Part shown: positions 22,406 through 33,671 of the stretch, piece by piece
How positions within the stretch are numbered: the stretch's first letter is position 1
Layout: each line of letters starts with the position of its first letter
DNA from: Arachnopeziza araneosa
Taxonomy: Eukaryota; Ascomycota; Leotiomycetes; Helotiales; Arachnopezizaceae
DNA: 64,000 nucleotides
Direction: 5' to 3'
NCBI GenBank assembly: GCA_003988855.1
Contig: QYAI01000062.1
Coordinates: 1-64,000, forward strand
Made by a program: the position numbers and the translations under genes
Notes under the pieces: generated by a model
Told to the model about the DNA's origin: nothing
Database searches by the model: none
The model's input: only the letters and a program-made list of their open reading frames with translations

Positions 22406-23392
22406 CTAGACAGACATTTTCATGGCAATTGACTTGTGAGGTTCATAGCCTTTGATCTCAAAATCCTCTACCTTCCAGCCGTCAATGCTTCCACCTTTAT
22501 CGCGCTTGATTTCGAGTTCTGGAAATGTCCGTGGCTCACGTTCCAATTGTATGCGAAGAGCATCCACATGATCGAGATAGACATGGGCATCTCCCATCAC
22601 ATGCGTAAGACTTCCAGGGATTAGATCACAAACATGCGCGAGCATATGGCAGAGGAGAGCATAGCTGGCGATATTGAACGGTACGCCGAGTCCCATATCA
22701 CAGGATCGCTGATACAATTGACAGTGGAGATGCCCTTTCGGTTTAGTTTCGCTACTCTCCTCTCGTGCCTGTCCCGGGAATGAGACATAGAACTGGGCAA
22801 ACATATGGCAAGGTGGCAGCGCCATGATGGACAAGTCCCGGGGGTTCCACGCGGTCAGAATCATTCGGCGGTCGTACGGATCCGTTCGAAGCTTGTGTAT
22901 AATGTCGGCCAGCTGGTCTACACCTTGACCAGTATAGTCGGTCGAGGAATCTTTGTAGTCGGCGCCAAAGTGTCGCCATTGAAAGCCGTAGACTGGCCCA
23001 AGATCACCCACTTCACGATGTGTCAAGCCTCTGCTATCTAGGAATTCGCGCGATCCATTGCCATCCCAAATCTTCACGCCAGCCTCACTCAGCGCGAGGG
23101 ATGATGTGTTGCCCTGAACGAACCAGAGGAGCTCAGCGATAATGGCACGCGTGAAAACACGTTTGGTCGTCAGAAGAGGGAGGATGGGTCGCCCATTGTC
23201 GTTGAGCTTGAATTTAAGTGGCCGCGGTCCAAAGATGGACAGCGTCCCGGTCCCTGTTCTGCGAGGTATGAGATTCAACGTTCGTATTTGCTATGCCTTG
23301 ACTTACCTGTCTGGTCGTCTTTCACCCAAGTCCAGAATCTCACGGACAAGGTCGAGGTATTGCTGCTCCTCGTGCAACGCCAGAGATACCAT
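22406..23392 (-). CDS. Thymidylate synthase
   Basis: Methylates dUMP to dTMP with methylene-tetrahydrofolate, essential for DNA synthesis. Two exons (23392-23307 and 23258-22406; 939 nt, 312 aa). The short first exon encodes the usual N-terminal helix (HEEQQYLDLVREILDLGERRPDRTGTGTLSIFG across the splice). Diagnostic motifs follow in order: LLTTKRVFTRAIIAELLWF, GPVYGFQWRHFGADY, DPYDRRMILTAWNP, active-site LPPCHMFAQFYV (catalytic Cys), QRSCDMGLGVPFNIASYALL, and HVYLDHVDALRIQL. Length and motif order match fungal enzymes. Single-copy housekeeping type; the insertion around PGQAREESSETKPKG before the QRSCD block is a variable loop. No sign of decay. Confidence 0.97.
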
Positions 23393-24559
23393 TGCTACCA
23401 CAGAGCCTCTCCAGAAGAAAGGGTTCCAAGGAAGATTGAAGAATGTGTATTGAGCTGTAGCAGTAGAAAAGGCCAATCTGCCAGAGCGTGGTATTCGAGG
23501 TGTCACGTTGCAAATCTCACGACGCGTGTATTTCGCGATGTCGCGACAAAGTAGCAGGTGGCACGTGCATCGTTTTCGCCAAATGTGGAGGGGCAGGCTG
23601 CGCTGCTTATCTTCACCGACACCTATTCTCGAATCGTGAGAAACCAGCCAACATGACTCGAAGATGAAGTCAATCCACTGCCCAATTGCGACATCCAACG
23701 TCAATGAGGCGAGTTGCTCAGGTGGCCCTCGCCCGACCGAGACTTGCAGCGCGCTGAGCGGTTGAACGATGCTCACCGTGGTGGTGCGACGATGATAGCC
23801 TATACCTTCAGAGAGGGCGAATGTTTCAAATCGTGTCACTGCTGCGCTGCAGTGACAGTGACAGCCATCACGACCTGGCCTTGAGCTCCGTGCCACTGCC
23901 ACTGGTCGTGGTACTCTCTCCAGGCTTCATTGGGATCGTTGTACCAGTCGATATGACAAGTTGAGCACAGCTCTCATGGCGTCAACACGGCCTCTCACTC
24001 AATAATAGTCCCTAGAGGATATTATTCTAAGCTCAAAGGCAAGATGACTTCAGATGAACCGACGGCTACTTATCGAGCTATCAATCACGTCACCGCCGAC
24101 CAGGTCAAGGGCAGCGGTGAGGCATGCACGCCATCTCGCGAAACCAGTTTCTGCGGCATGTGGTGAAAAAGGGGCGCACCGGGAAAAGGCCATTGCCCAC
24201 TTGATTGGTGCTGCGGTGGAATGTCCCGCGCGGATAATGAAGCACGGCCAGGTACTGCAGGTACCACGCGCATCGATATTCCTGGACACGCTGCAGCGGT
24301 GGATAATGTGGTGGGCTATGATTAGGGGGCCGCCTTATTCCGGCAATATCGAGCAGCGCTGGGATCGCCTGCACTAGGCCGTTTCATCGCTTTGCTTTGT
24401 TTGGAAACCAAGCTGAACTGCTTGTCTCGCTCAGGAGAGAGAGAGAGATATATATATATATATATATACACTGGCATTCTCCACCCGCTTCCTGCAGACC
24501 TCCCTCCCTCCCTCCCTCCACACACCGTCTTTGAATCTTTGCATAGTCACTCGTTCACC
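23393..24559. promoter_or_regulatory. Divergent intergenic region (thymidylate synthase / PIR protein)
   Basis: About 1.17 kb between two divergent starts. A short frame beginning at ATG 24043 reads MTSDEPTATYRAINHVTAD before a possible GTGAGG donor, but I found no continuing exon. The GA/TA microsatellite and CTCC run near 24434-24519 lie just upstream of the PIR gene. Confidence 0.4.
24434..24519. repeat. GA/TA microsatellite and CTCC run in the PIR-gene leader or promoter
   Basis: A (GA)n tract runs straight into a (TA)n tract (about 24434-24470), followed by five CTCC units (about 24499-24519). All lie within 130 bases upstream of the start codon at 24560. Pyrimidine runs of this kind are common just upstream of highly expressed fungal genes. 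Confidence 0.85.
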
Positions 24560-25176
24560 ATGCAGCTTTCCTTCATCCTCACCACGCTCGCTGCTGCTGC
24601 CGTCATGGCCCAGGAACCTGTCACTCAGATCTCGGATGGGCAGATTCAGGCTCCTACCGCCACTCCTGTAGGTCACGCCAGATCACGAGATAGATTTTTC
24701 ACTGACATTGAACAGCTTCCCGTCACCCAGATCTCCGACGGGCAGATTCAAGCTCCCACCGCCACCAGCGTAGGTCTCTCCATCTTACAAAATGCACTTT
24801 CACTAACGAGTCAAAGCCTCCCCCCGAGACGACCGTCGCCCCGCCCGCCGTGACCCCAACGGCCACCCCAGCCAGCAGCGTCGTGGTACCAGCCTCGTCC
24901 GGGACGCCTGCTTCTTCGGCGGCACCCGTCGTGACGCCTACAAGCTCCAGCGTCGTCGTCGTGATTCCTGCATCCACCGTGGTGCCGTCTTCGACGCTGT
25001 CGACTGTGGTGCCTTCGTCCACGGGAAGCAAGACAGCGGCTTCGGCCTCTGTACCCGCTTCAACGAGCGCTGCAGCTGCCGCAACTACCACCAAGCCCGT
25101 CTCGGCCAGTGGTGCTATGGGTCTTGGTGTCTCTTGGCTCGCAGGACTGTTGGGTGTGGCTGCTGTGTTTTTGTAG
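24560..25176 (+). CDS. PIR-repeat cell-wall protein with GPI-type C-terminus
   Basis: Three exons (24560-24667, 24716-24769, 24817-25176; 522 nt, 173 aa). A signal peptide (MQLSFILTTLAAAAVMA) is followed by two PIR units, each VTQISDGQIQAPTAT, matching the PIR consensus Q-[IV]-x-D-G-Q-[IVP]-Q. In this family the Gln forms an alkali-labile ester with beta-1,3-glucan. The remainder is a Ser/Thr/Pro/Val/Ala-rich, heavily O-glycosylatable stalk, ending in a small-residue site and hydrophobic tail (GAMGLGVSWLAGLLGVAAVFL) typical of GPI anchoring. Both introns are phase 0, and exon 2 is exactly one 18-codon repeat. It has no four-Cys PIR C-terminal domain, so it is a PIR-repeat GPI protein rather than a classical yeast Pir protein. 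Confidence 0.85.
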
Positions 25177-25418
25177 TTGGCTGATGAGGTGGATTTAATG
25201 CAGAGAAACTGAGAAGTGAAGAGTTAGGGTGTTGGGTAATCATAGATCCGCACCATTAATCCAATATCCATTGCTATAAATGCTTCCAATTAAACTTTTG
25301 AACACTGCCAACGGCCCAGAAAATATCAATGAACTCATCGTACCTCGTACAATTCAACCAGAGCTCGGAAATTTCTCGAGGCTGCTAGTGAATGAGATTG
25401 ATCAAACCGCATCCTTAA

Positions 25419-27415
25419 TTACGGGAGAAACGTCCCAACAGTAAGATTACCCGACACTCCACTATCCTGATCCCCGGCTACGGCTCCCGTGGCTACCAAG
25501 TACGGATTCAGCGGGCTGGGTGCCGTCATTCCCTTCCTGTAAACCGAAACCAGACTTCCGTTGGTCGCCGTGGGAAGAATCCCCGTCCTCAGGTAATCCC
25601 TCATCATGATGGTAGCCGGTTGATCCACCAGCGACAGACTAGTGTGATCGTCTCCATGCCTGATCACCAGTGCTGAATTCTGTGCAGTCTCCCACACGAA
25701 CCGCGCTTCTTCCATCGGAGCTAGAGCATCAAAGTCGGCCGTCAAAAGAAACATCGGATGCTCAATCTGCAGCACTTTTTCAACGTCTCGTCGTGAAGGG
25801 AATGGCCAGGCGAGGCAACCGAGCTGGAGGGTGGTCATGATAGTATACCCCATACCAGTAGCGTCACTAGCGATCACGGCAGTGAGAGTTTCATTCCATT
25901 CGGCAAAAGTAACGTCTTGGAAATTCTCATCTGCACATTCTAAAATTATCGAGTCCTAAATGGGACGAGTGCCAAGTGTTAGCGGAAGAAAATCCGAGGT
26001 GAGCAGAAGGAATGGGGACACGAACTATTGCGGATGGATCGGTTTGTGGAAATCCCGGAAAGAAGGAACCATCACCAGCGGCCGCAGTCTCAAGAGCTAG
26101 AAAGATTTGAGGGAAGTCGGGCTCCAGGACATATCCCAAGAGATCCTGTTTTATGTCCTGGGCTGTTGAATTTGGATAGCAGGGTACGGGGAGTATACAA
26201 GTTGAGACAGGTAAGGGTGTTTGAGCTGCTGATGCGAGAATTTGTCGAAGGACCTAAATTGATCGTTATGATAAGTGTGAGATGAGTAATCCAAGGAGAC
26301 TCACGGCTGGCACTGTCCCAGTTCCATTTGTATGCCAAGGGCAAGAAGAATTGTTCTGGCAATAAGCATCAGCGCGGAGAATGGCGCGGTTAAATGATGC
26401 CATGGCGTCTAGAGCTTTTTGAGATATACCCTTGAGATATCAGCAGAGTAATGATGTACTCTTGATATACTTACACGTCCGTGTGGCACAACCGCATCAA
26501 GTGCAAAATGTCCCACGTGCTTTGGGAAAGTTACGGCATACTGGGCTGCTCTAAAGGAGCCACTGGATAATGTAAGTGAGAGATGGCTGCGACGCATATC
26601 CAAACTCACTAAGACGATCCAAGAAAATGGATTTTCTCGTAACCAAGAGCTTTGCGAATTTTGTCATAGTCTCGTACAACTTCTCGAGTTCCAAGATGTT
26701 GAATAATCCCAGGAGGTGTGTTGGAGTCAATCCATGCCTGAATGAATGTGGAGGAAACTTGACGAATTTCATCGAATTCTTCTTCGGTAGTTGGGCTGAG
26801 TAATCGTGAGCAGAATTTTGATGTATGGGAGGGAGACGGACCGAGCATTGACGATTTGATTAGCTGCTTCAAAGCCTATTGCTGATAGATTGAGAGGATT
26901 TGAGCTGTAGGTCCCACGAACATCCATGACTAATATCGTCAATAATCGTTTTCAACACTACAATATACATACACATTAAGTCAAATTCCAAAAGATCATA
27001 GAAAGTATTCGTCTGGTTGAGCGCTACCAGCCAGCCAACAACTGCGTTTGCATCGCTTCCTCCGCCGTTACTTAATACAGTTAATATGATCCAAGGATGG
27101 ATCCTCCATATGTGAGGTGGCCTACTAGAAGATTACGCCTTTAGGATCCTTAGGACGATACATTGTAAAGCCAACCGTAATGTTATTGCTTGGAGACAAC
27201 GGTTTCTCATGGTCCATTGCAACTTCAATTTGTCCACAGTGGAGTGTTGATGGGAGATTTGACAAGTCCACCGAAGTGAGATCCAAGTAGCCAGGTACAT
27301 TCGGAATATTCTGACCGCAATTCACCCATTGAATCTCATTCTTCTGGTGGGGATGTGCTGAGCAGTAGATTGCATGTAAACCAAGTATGAGAAATAACAA
27401 TAGACAAGTCGTCAT
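25419..27415 (-). CDS. Secreted TAP-like alpha/beta hydrolase
   Basis: Tripeptidyl-aminopeptidase-like serine hydrolase built from about eight exons. The first three are 27415-27126, 27070-26973 and from 26929; the last ends at 25419. The protein starts with a signal peptide (MTTCLLLFLILGLHAIYCSA). The block FDLMFMDVRGTYSSNPL matches the DPRG region of this family. The nucleophile elbow FLGSSYGSFRAAQYA forms across an intron and contains GxSYG. The TAP C-terminal domain supplies LTADFDALAP (Asp) and RHGDDHTSL (His), completing the triad. The usual oxyanion sequence NPGGPG is replaced by YNGGGGSDAN. Probably releases amino acids or peptides outside the cell; esterase activity is also possible. 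The start lies 563 bases from a divergent Zn2Cys6 regulator. The junction near 26415-26480 is uncertain. Confidence 0.75.
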
Positions 27416-27978
27416 GATGAAGTTATCAAGTCAGCTTGCTGATCCGAATAAGGGCAACAATTTTAGTCAATCAACGATATTGTGAATAAACGCAAGTGTG
27501 GTGGGATCAAAAAGAAAATAGACACGGAAGGGACTTCCCTTTATAAGGAGATATGGGCTTCCACGGCAGGATTCCAATTTCGGAGTGGGCAAAAGCTGTG
27601 CCTTCTTCGTAGTCTGCGATTTCATAGTTGTTCCCTCTTCACGGAGTAGTTGACCACTCAGCGCCGTTCGGAGTCGGAACAATTTCACGGAATACTTGTG
27701 GGCGTATCGTGAATTGGTTAAGTGTACGAATGTCGCAGACACCGATGCTTTTTGCCTCTGCATGACTGCTTTTGGTCCGTGTAGATGCTGACTGAGCCAC
27801 ACTGATGCGTCGGTCTGAACTGAGGTGGGAAATGTTCTCGTAGTCGCTTAAAATGGCAGGGCAAGGGGGACGGTACATAAACCGGGTGAGAAGTCGTGAA
27901 GGGCGGCTGCTTGATGGTCCTGCCGTAATCGCTTCGTCCTTCCGAAGTTTTCCCGTGCCACCAAAGCTTAACCTAGAA
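27416..27978. promoter_or_regulatory. Divergent promoter region (TAP hydrolase / Zn2Cys6 regulator)
   Basis: This 563-base gap lies between the two divergent start codons. No exon is recognised except a possible longer N-terminus for the regulator (in-frame ATG at 27853). Confidence 0.5.
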
Positions 27979-29828
27979 ATGACTTCGAACTTCTCTCAGT
28001 TCCTAAACAAGATCAAGATCGATCCACGTTGGTCATTCCCATGCCAATGCAGCCGGAAGAAGCAACATGCTAACGCTCTGTAGCTCTACGACAGGATGGC
28101 CAAGCCACGAATTCATCCAAGAAGGGACCAGTCCCATTTCGACCCCGCGCAGCGTTGCCCAAGGTTAGGTCGGGGTGTGTAACTTGCAAGTCAGTAATTC
28201 AACTACCCACCCTTTCAGCAGACAGTCGGTTAATACTCATATGCAGGAGGAGAAGACTGAAATGTGACGAAGAGAAACCGGATTGTCGAAGATGTACGTC
28301 GACAGGACGAACGTGCGAAGGATACATTGCGCCCGCTGCTCGAAGCGTTGACCGAGAACTATTGTCGAATATGAGCCAAACAATACTCGAATCAGCATAT
28401 TTACCGCCACAAGAGGTTGGAACTCACCCCGGCCTCTTCGACAATGGCGGAGACAACCAAGCACTTCGCAGTTTTGAATATATCCAGTCACGCATAGGCT
28501 GCATATCGGGCTACTTTATGTCGGATTTCTGGGTCACCTTGGTTTTGCAAGTCAGCCACTCAGAACCTACAGTGCAATATGCCTTGTTGGCGTTAAGTTC
28601 TCTATACGAGGTCCACGAATACAAATACCGAGGTCTTGGGCCTCTGGATCCTTCTACGGAGCGAGATTTAGACCAGCGCGCTCTGTCTCAATACACCAAA
28701 GCTGTGAGCACACTATCCAAGAGACTTTCCGATGGCCCTTACTCTCGTGGAATTACATTGATGACCTGCCTCTTGTTCATATGGTTGGAGATTCTGCGCA
28801 ATGACTTCACGACCGGTTTTAGGCATCTTAGAAGCGGGCTCAAGATCTTGAAAACAGAGAAAGACCGTGATCGGGCATATGGTGAGATTGAAGTTGCAAC
28901 CGAGCCACTATTCGAGCGATTGAAAGGACAATTTGCTTTCATGGGGTGTCCTGACGAACAATTTCACTCCACCACCTTATTGGAATATATAGGTAATACA
29001 TTTTACTTCGTAAACATATTACATGATGCTAATTGATATCTAGTGCCCTTGGGACCAATTCCTTCATCATTCTCCACCATACCGGAAGCTACTTCATACC
29101 TTGACAGAGAAATAAGCTCTATATGTACTACCATTCGCCGGCAACAAGAAATCAACATGTCTTGGGGGGCTAAGATGTATCCGAAACCTTCCCCATTTCC
29201 ACTGGAAGAACTTCGACAAACGCATTTACGACGCCTCAAAGAATGGGATGTAGCATTTCAACCATTTAGATCACCATCCGACACGCAAGGTCCAAATATC
29301 TTGGCCAATACAGTCTTCGCACAAATAAACCATTCCCTCATATCCTTGATCATCGACACTCTATTTACAAAATCGGAAATGGTTTACGATGCCTTCACTC
29401 CGCAATTCACGCACCTCGTCTCGCTTATTGAGACTCTCATGTCCATCTCCGATTCAACAAGCAGAAGCCCAATACTCTCTCTCGAGCAAGGAGTTATTGC
29501 ACCACTCATCTTCATTATTATGAAATGCCGTGTTCTTGAAATACGCCAAAAAGCACTGAAACTTATGCTTCAAGCGCCTGATCGCGAAGGCATGTGGCAC
29601 CGAGATAGTTCGTATCGAGGGGCTGCATTAAAGGTATATGTGGAAGAACGAGCTAGAATTGGAGAGGGCTTGGAGGGACTACCTGATTCTGCAAGGACGA
29701 CGCGAGAAACGGTCACTGAACTTGGTGATGATTGGATTAGAGTCACATTTCGGAGATGTGGAGATGATGGGGATGAGTTTACCGAAGAGATTGAAGGTAT
29801 TACGGCAAACTTTTCCGCGATTTTATAA
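27979..29828 (+). CDS. Zn2Cys6 (fungal-type) transcription factor
   Basis: Four exons (27979-28027, 28084-28189, 28247-28992, 29044-29828; 1686 nt, 561 aa). The first intron (56 bases, branch GCTAAC, acceptor TGTAG) links MTSNFSQFLNKIKIDP to the zinc-cluster exon and supplies a real ATG, since that exon has none in frame. The zinc cluster is VRSGCVTCKRRRLKCDEEK followed by PDCRRCTSTGRTCEGY, i.e. Cys-x2-Cys-x6-Cys-x6-Cys-x2-Cys-x6-Cys. The remainder resembles the fungal-specific regulatory region of many such proteins (PVQYALLALSSLYE, ALSQYTKAVSTLSKRL). It should bind CGG-containing sites as a nuclear regulator. Position beside the divergent hydrolase makes that gene a plausible target. Translation may instead start at the upstream in-frame ATG 27853. 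Confidence 0.85.
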
Positions 29829-30040
29829 TTTTGCGTTTGTTTTAGAATATAGAACGAATGATAGGAAGAACATAGATATAATTGGAGTTATTGAATTGTA
29901 CATTCGTAATGAGGCACCGCCTTTGAATGTGGCTTGACGCGAACCCTAAAGCAGCCGCTAAAAATGCTTACATCACTAAACCCTGCCTTTGAAATTCGTA
30001 CCTCACTTGTGCCAAGCAGCCAAGAAACATTACAGTCAAA

Positions 30041-31120
30041 ATGAGCCGCCGAATGACTAGGGCTCTTTTAAATCTTGTTTTGTTTCTCTTCCTATTCTGC
30101 CTCGTCATATATTTCACGAGTCAATCATCTTCGACCAAGACTTATGAATGGACTCAAATCCGGTACAAAACCACATCTCCCAAACTTCCCGAAGCTCATG
30201 GTCTCTGTCCTGGCCTCGAAAAGAGTTCAAAACCAGCATTGATTGTATCACGCGTTTCATCTGATGGAGATGTGTCCTGGCTTGAGCAGCTGGCAAAAAA
30301 GTATCATCAATGTGTGTATACGGCAGATGCACCCTTCGAGACCAATTCCAAACAGCTCCAGGTCCCGGCAAATCGCGGACATGAAGCCATGGGATATCTC
30401 ACGTTCATAATCGACAATTATGAGAACATCCCTGAGGCCGGTGCGGTTTTTGTTCACGGTTCCCGATGGGCGTGGCATAACGATCATCAAGAATATGACA
30501 ACGCGGCGTTGCTTGGCGCGCTCAATATTTCCTCGGCGCTGGAAGGATTCGGATATCATAACTTACGTTGTGACTGGAGTCTGAGTACATGTCCATCCTC
30601 CGTCGTCCCTCAGGGAAGTTTTGAGAATTCGGTGCAGGCGACACTCGAGCCTTGGGATTCTCGAGCTGTATCAGATGTCGCGCTTCCTGGCGCTCTCGCA
30701 CAGCTGTTTGGTCAAGGAACTGATGGGAAATCGTTTCTGGACCGAGGCGATGGGGTTCGATCACAGTGTTGTGCTCAATTTGTCGTTTCGAGGGAAAATC
30801 TGTGGCAGCATACGAGAGAGGAGTATGTTGCCATACGCCAATGGTTGCTCGATGGGAGTGGTGGCTCAAATACTAATGCTGCGCCTAAAGATGATAAAGT
30901 TGCAGGACGGATTCTCTCGTATGTCTGGCACATTCTCTTTATGAAGCATGATTCAAAATCAAGCGTTGATCTACAACGACTTAATTTTCAAGCATGCCCT
31001 ACAGCCGCTGAGTGTTATTGCCGCTTGTATGGTCGTTGTAATCTAGAACGTTGCTCGGGTGGAAGTTGCTATGGACAGTATCGTCTGCCACCAAATTTGA
31101 AGGTGGAAAATCCTCGTTGA
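30041..31120 (+). CDS. DUF3431 family type II membrane protein
   Basis: Single-exon gene of 359 aa. An N-terminal signal anchor (ALLNLVLFLFLFCLVIYF, about residues 8-25) precedes a lumenal/extracellular domain. Motifs typical of DUF3431 are present: ALIVSRVSSDGDVSWLEQL near residue 70, NRGHEAMGYLTFIIDNY, AVFVHGSRWAWHND, and a Cys-rich end (ECYCRLYGRCNLERCSGG). Relatives are often described as glycosyltransferase-like and probably Golgi-localised, but no activity is established here. The gene has clear codon structure and no introns. The upstream 210 bases hold no other gene. Confidence 0.8.
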   Translation: MSRRMTRALLNLVLFLFLFCLVIYFTSQSSSTKTYEWTQIRYKTTSPKLPEAHGLCPGLEKSSKPALIVSRVSSDGDVSWLEQLAKKYHQCVYTADAPFETNSKQLQVPANRGHEAMGYLTFIIDNYENIPEAGAVFVHGSRWAWHNDHQEYDNAALLGALNISSALEGFGYHNLRCDWSLSTCPSSVVPQGSFENSVQATLEPWDSRAVSDVALPGALAQLFGQGTDGKSFLDRGDGVRSQCCAQFVVSRENLWQHTREEYVAIRQWLLDGSGGSNTNAAPKDDKVAGRILSYVWHILFMKHDSKSSVDLQRLNFQACPTAAECYCRLYGRCNLERCSGGSCYGQYRLPPNLKVENPR

Positions 31121-31892
31121 GAGCTTAGCTTTCATTGTTCTTGCATAGCGATATCACGCTTGGATATCAAATATGGTTCATGGCACCCGTTACCTCTCTG
31201 GTAGGAATGAACCGGGGTTTCAAGCGGAGACGACACCCAAAGCGTTGAAACCTACAAAAGCAAGATGTTGATCTGCTTAATCAATGTACAGCATTGCAAT
31301 TCAAGACTGAGAAGAAGACTGGAGGCTTCTATTATCTTTTCGACACAGACAATATAACGAGATGCTAGATATAGATAGATCGATCGGTGTAGATGCTAAT
31401 CAGAGGAAAATGAAGAGATCAAACAGAAAGAACTTCGAGCTAAATCTCGCCAGCATGGTAAGAGGATGATAGCAATTCTTCTCGTTAGGTCAAAAGCATT
31501 TGATTCTCGATATCAAATTCTCCTACTCACATACCAAACTCCTGGTGCAACATCCGTAAAGTATCACAGTTGCCCTAGCTCAAGGTCCTAAAGCGGAAAT
31601 GGTTGAAGCTATTCCCACCATGTTTAGCGCTTGTCGAGGTGTATGTGCCGTCAGTGGCGCGGCCGATATCCCGGCGCTAACCAAATTAGTTCTGTAGTAG
31701 GTAGTCATGAAATCACAGCCAAACTTCCCCATGATCAAATACTGACAACATCACAACAGAAAATAACTCTGTTGTGTGTTGTCCAGTAGATCTTTTCTCC
31801 TCCCTACGATTTCCTTACCACTCTATTTCATCATCCACTTGAAAATCGCACAGCATCACTCTGTTGCGCTGGATCGCGGGGTTGTCATCAGG
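31121..31892. other. Intergenic, no gene seen
   Basis: About 0.77 kb between two plus-strand genes. It holds 3'-flank and promoter sequence only; no repeat or RNA gene recognised. Confidence 0.4.
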
Positions 31893-32825
31893 ATGCCAGA
31901 TCAAATTGCTCTGAACGGGAATGGTGAGCTCCTTAGCTACAATTCGTGCAACTCTGTACATTGTAAATCAAGTACAGATATTGATGAAACATAGCACCTG
32001 GACTCCCTTCTGCTGGCAAGTCTCAAGAACCATGGGCAGTTGCAAGCGTCGTCGCGAAACTTCCTGGTGGTCCACCTGAGAGTAACTCAACCTCCCCGAT
32101 CCCGTACTTCCACATACTCGAGCGCTTGAAGGTTACCAAGCGTGAAGGATGGCGTCGTTTTGGTATCAACCAGTATGTACTACATCTAGCCCCACATGTT
32201 CTAATAACACAATTACTGACACTCCGACAGCGGCGAAAGCATCTCCGATCACATGTATCGCATGGCCATGATGACTATGCTCGCGCCGCCATCCCTATCT
32301 GCGAAGCTCAACATCCCTCATTGCACCAAGATGGCTTTGATTCATGACGTTGCCGAAGCTTTGGTCGGAGATATCACACCTGTTGACGGAGTTGCAAAGC
32401 ACGAGAAGAATCGCCGGGAGAGCACCACCATGGATTACTTCACTAAGAGTCTGCTAGGACGTGTTAATGGTGGTTTGACTGGTGAAGAGATTATGGCTGT
32501 CTGGCAAGAATATGAAGACTCTGTCACTCTGGAGAGCAAGTTCGTCCACGATGTTGATAAGGTCGAGTTGATTCTCCAGATGACCGAGTACGAGCGCGCC
32601 CACGAGCACAAGCTTGACCTTGGCGAGTTCTCTTGGGTTGCATCGCGAGTCGTCCTACCAGAGTGCAAGGAGTGGAGTGACGCCTTGTTGAAGGAGCGTG
32701 AAGAGTTCTGGGGTAGCAAGGAGCATACTTCTTACCATGCTGCATCACAGCCTGAGGAGAAACTCTTGGCCCAGAAGCTCGAGTATTACGGTGATGGAAA
32801 GGGTAGTCAGCTCAACGGACACTAA
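31893..32825 (+). CDS. HD-domain 5'-deoxynucleotidase (HDDC2/YGK1 type)
   Basis: Metal-dependent phosphohydrolase that removes phosphate from deoxyribonucleoside 5'-monophosphates in relatives (E. coli YfbR, human HDDC2, yeast Ygk1). Three exons (31893-31923, 31995-32172, 32231-32825; 804 nt, 267 aa). HD-fold residues are all present: ERLKVTKREGWRRFGINHGESISDHMYRM (first His), MALIHDVAEALVGDITP (His-Asp pair), and KFVHDVDKVELILQM (last Asp). The spacing is that of the HDDC2 group. The first coding exon is only 31 nt. The protein is probably cytosolic or nuclear and may tune dNMP pools; a thymidylate synthase gene is 8.5 kb away, but that distance gives no functional link. Confidence 0.9.
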
Positions 32826-33671
32826 CCGCTCCAAACTTCTTGAATGCCTCAGGCTGCGTGGATCGGGTTGGATTGATACCAGGGCGTTTGTGTTCTATGA
32901 TAGATGGCGTTATATCTCTTCAGCAAGCGTAGAGCATGCACATATGGTAGCTGTAGGGGCTATTAAAGAAGCAATTCAGATCGATCGATATCATGCATGT
33001 GTTGAACATGTGCTAATGCGTAATTTGACTTCACCACATACCTACAGTCATCCTTTTGGCAGTCCCCATCTCTCACAGTGAGTATTTCCTGGTGCAAATG
33101 CAGCGCGTCAAGATGCAATCGCAACATGTAAGCTTTTGATAGTAAAACCACGCGGAATAAGTTATAGAAAATGACCCGTTTGGCTCATGTAAGCATGTTT
33201 TAGCTACTTCTCAATCAGAGACTTTGATCATCAAGATTTTTTAATCATCATGCCCATCTAAGAAGTTGTAGACTCAATAACAGCTTATATCCTATTCCTT
33301 CGAAGTAAATGTGCTTATGGAAAATTGTGGTGTTGATAAATGTTGAGGGGTGACGTTTGGCCAGGCAACGAGGTCACGTTCAACAAACAGATGGAGGCAA
33401 ACCGCTAGGTCCGACCTCAACAGCGTCTACTCTGAACTCACGAGCGACTACGCAGTCCCTGAAGATCATAAATCTTGAAATATTACCGTGTCCCATCTTG
33501 TTGTAACGTCTCCCAGCTTACCACATTTGTCCCGAAAGAACTTGGTCACTCCACAGCCTCGGCGAGCTGGCTAGCCTCATTCGCCTCATTTCAACTCCAA
33601 CTCTCGCTCGACCTCGAATGTCTCGATGAGTTGAAGTAATTCTACCTTCTGCTCACCACGATAATACAAAA
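32826..33671. other. Intergenic, no gene seen
   Basis: About 0.85 kb. No convincing exon on either strand; probably the 3' flank of the HD gene and promoter of the next. Confidence 0.4.

Noticed and set aside
24043..24171. Short frame MTSDEPTATYRAINHVTAD... with a GTGAGG donor-like site
   Set aside because: It looks coding for about 25 codons but I found no following exon before the PIR gene, so it is not called.
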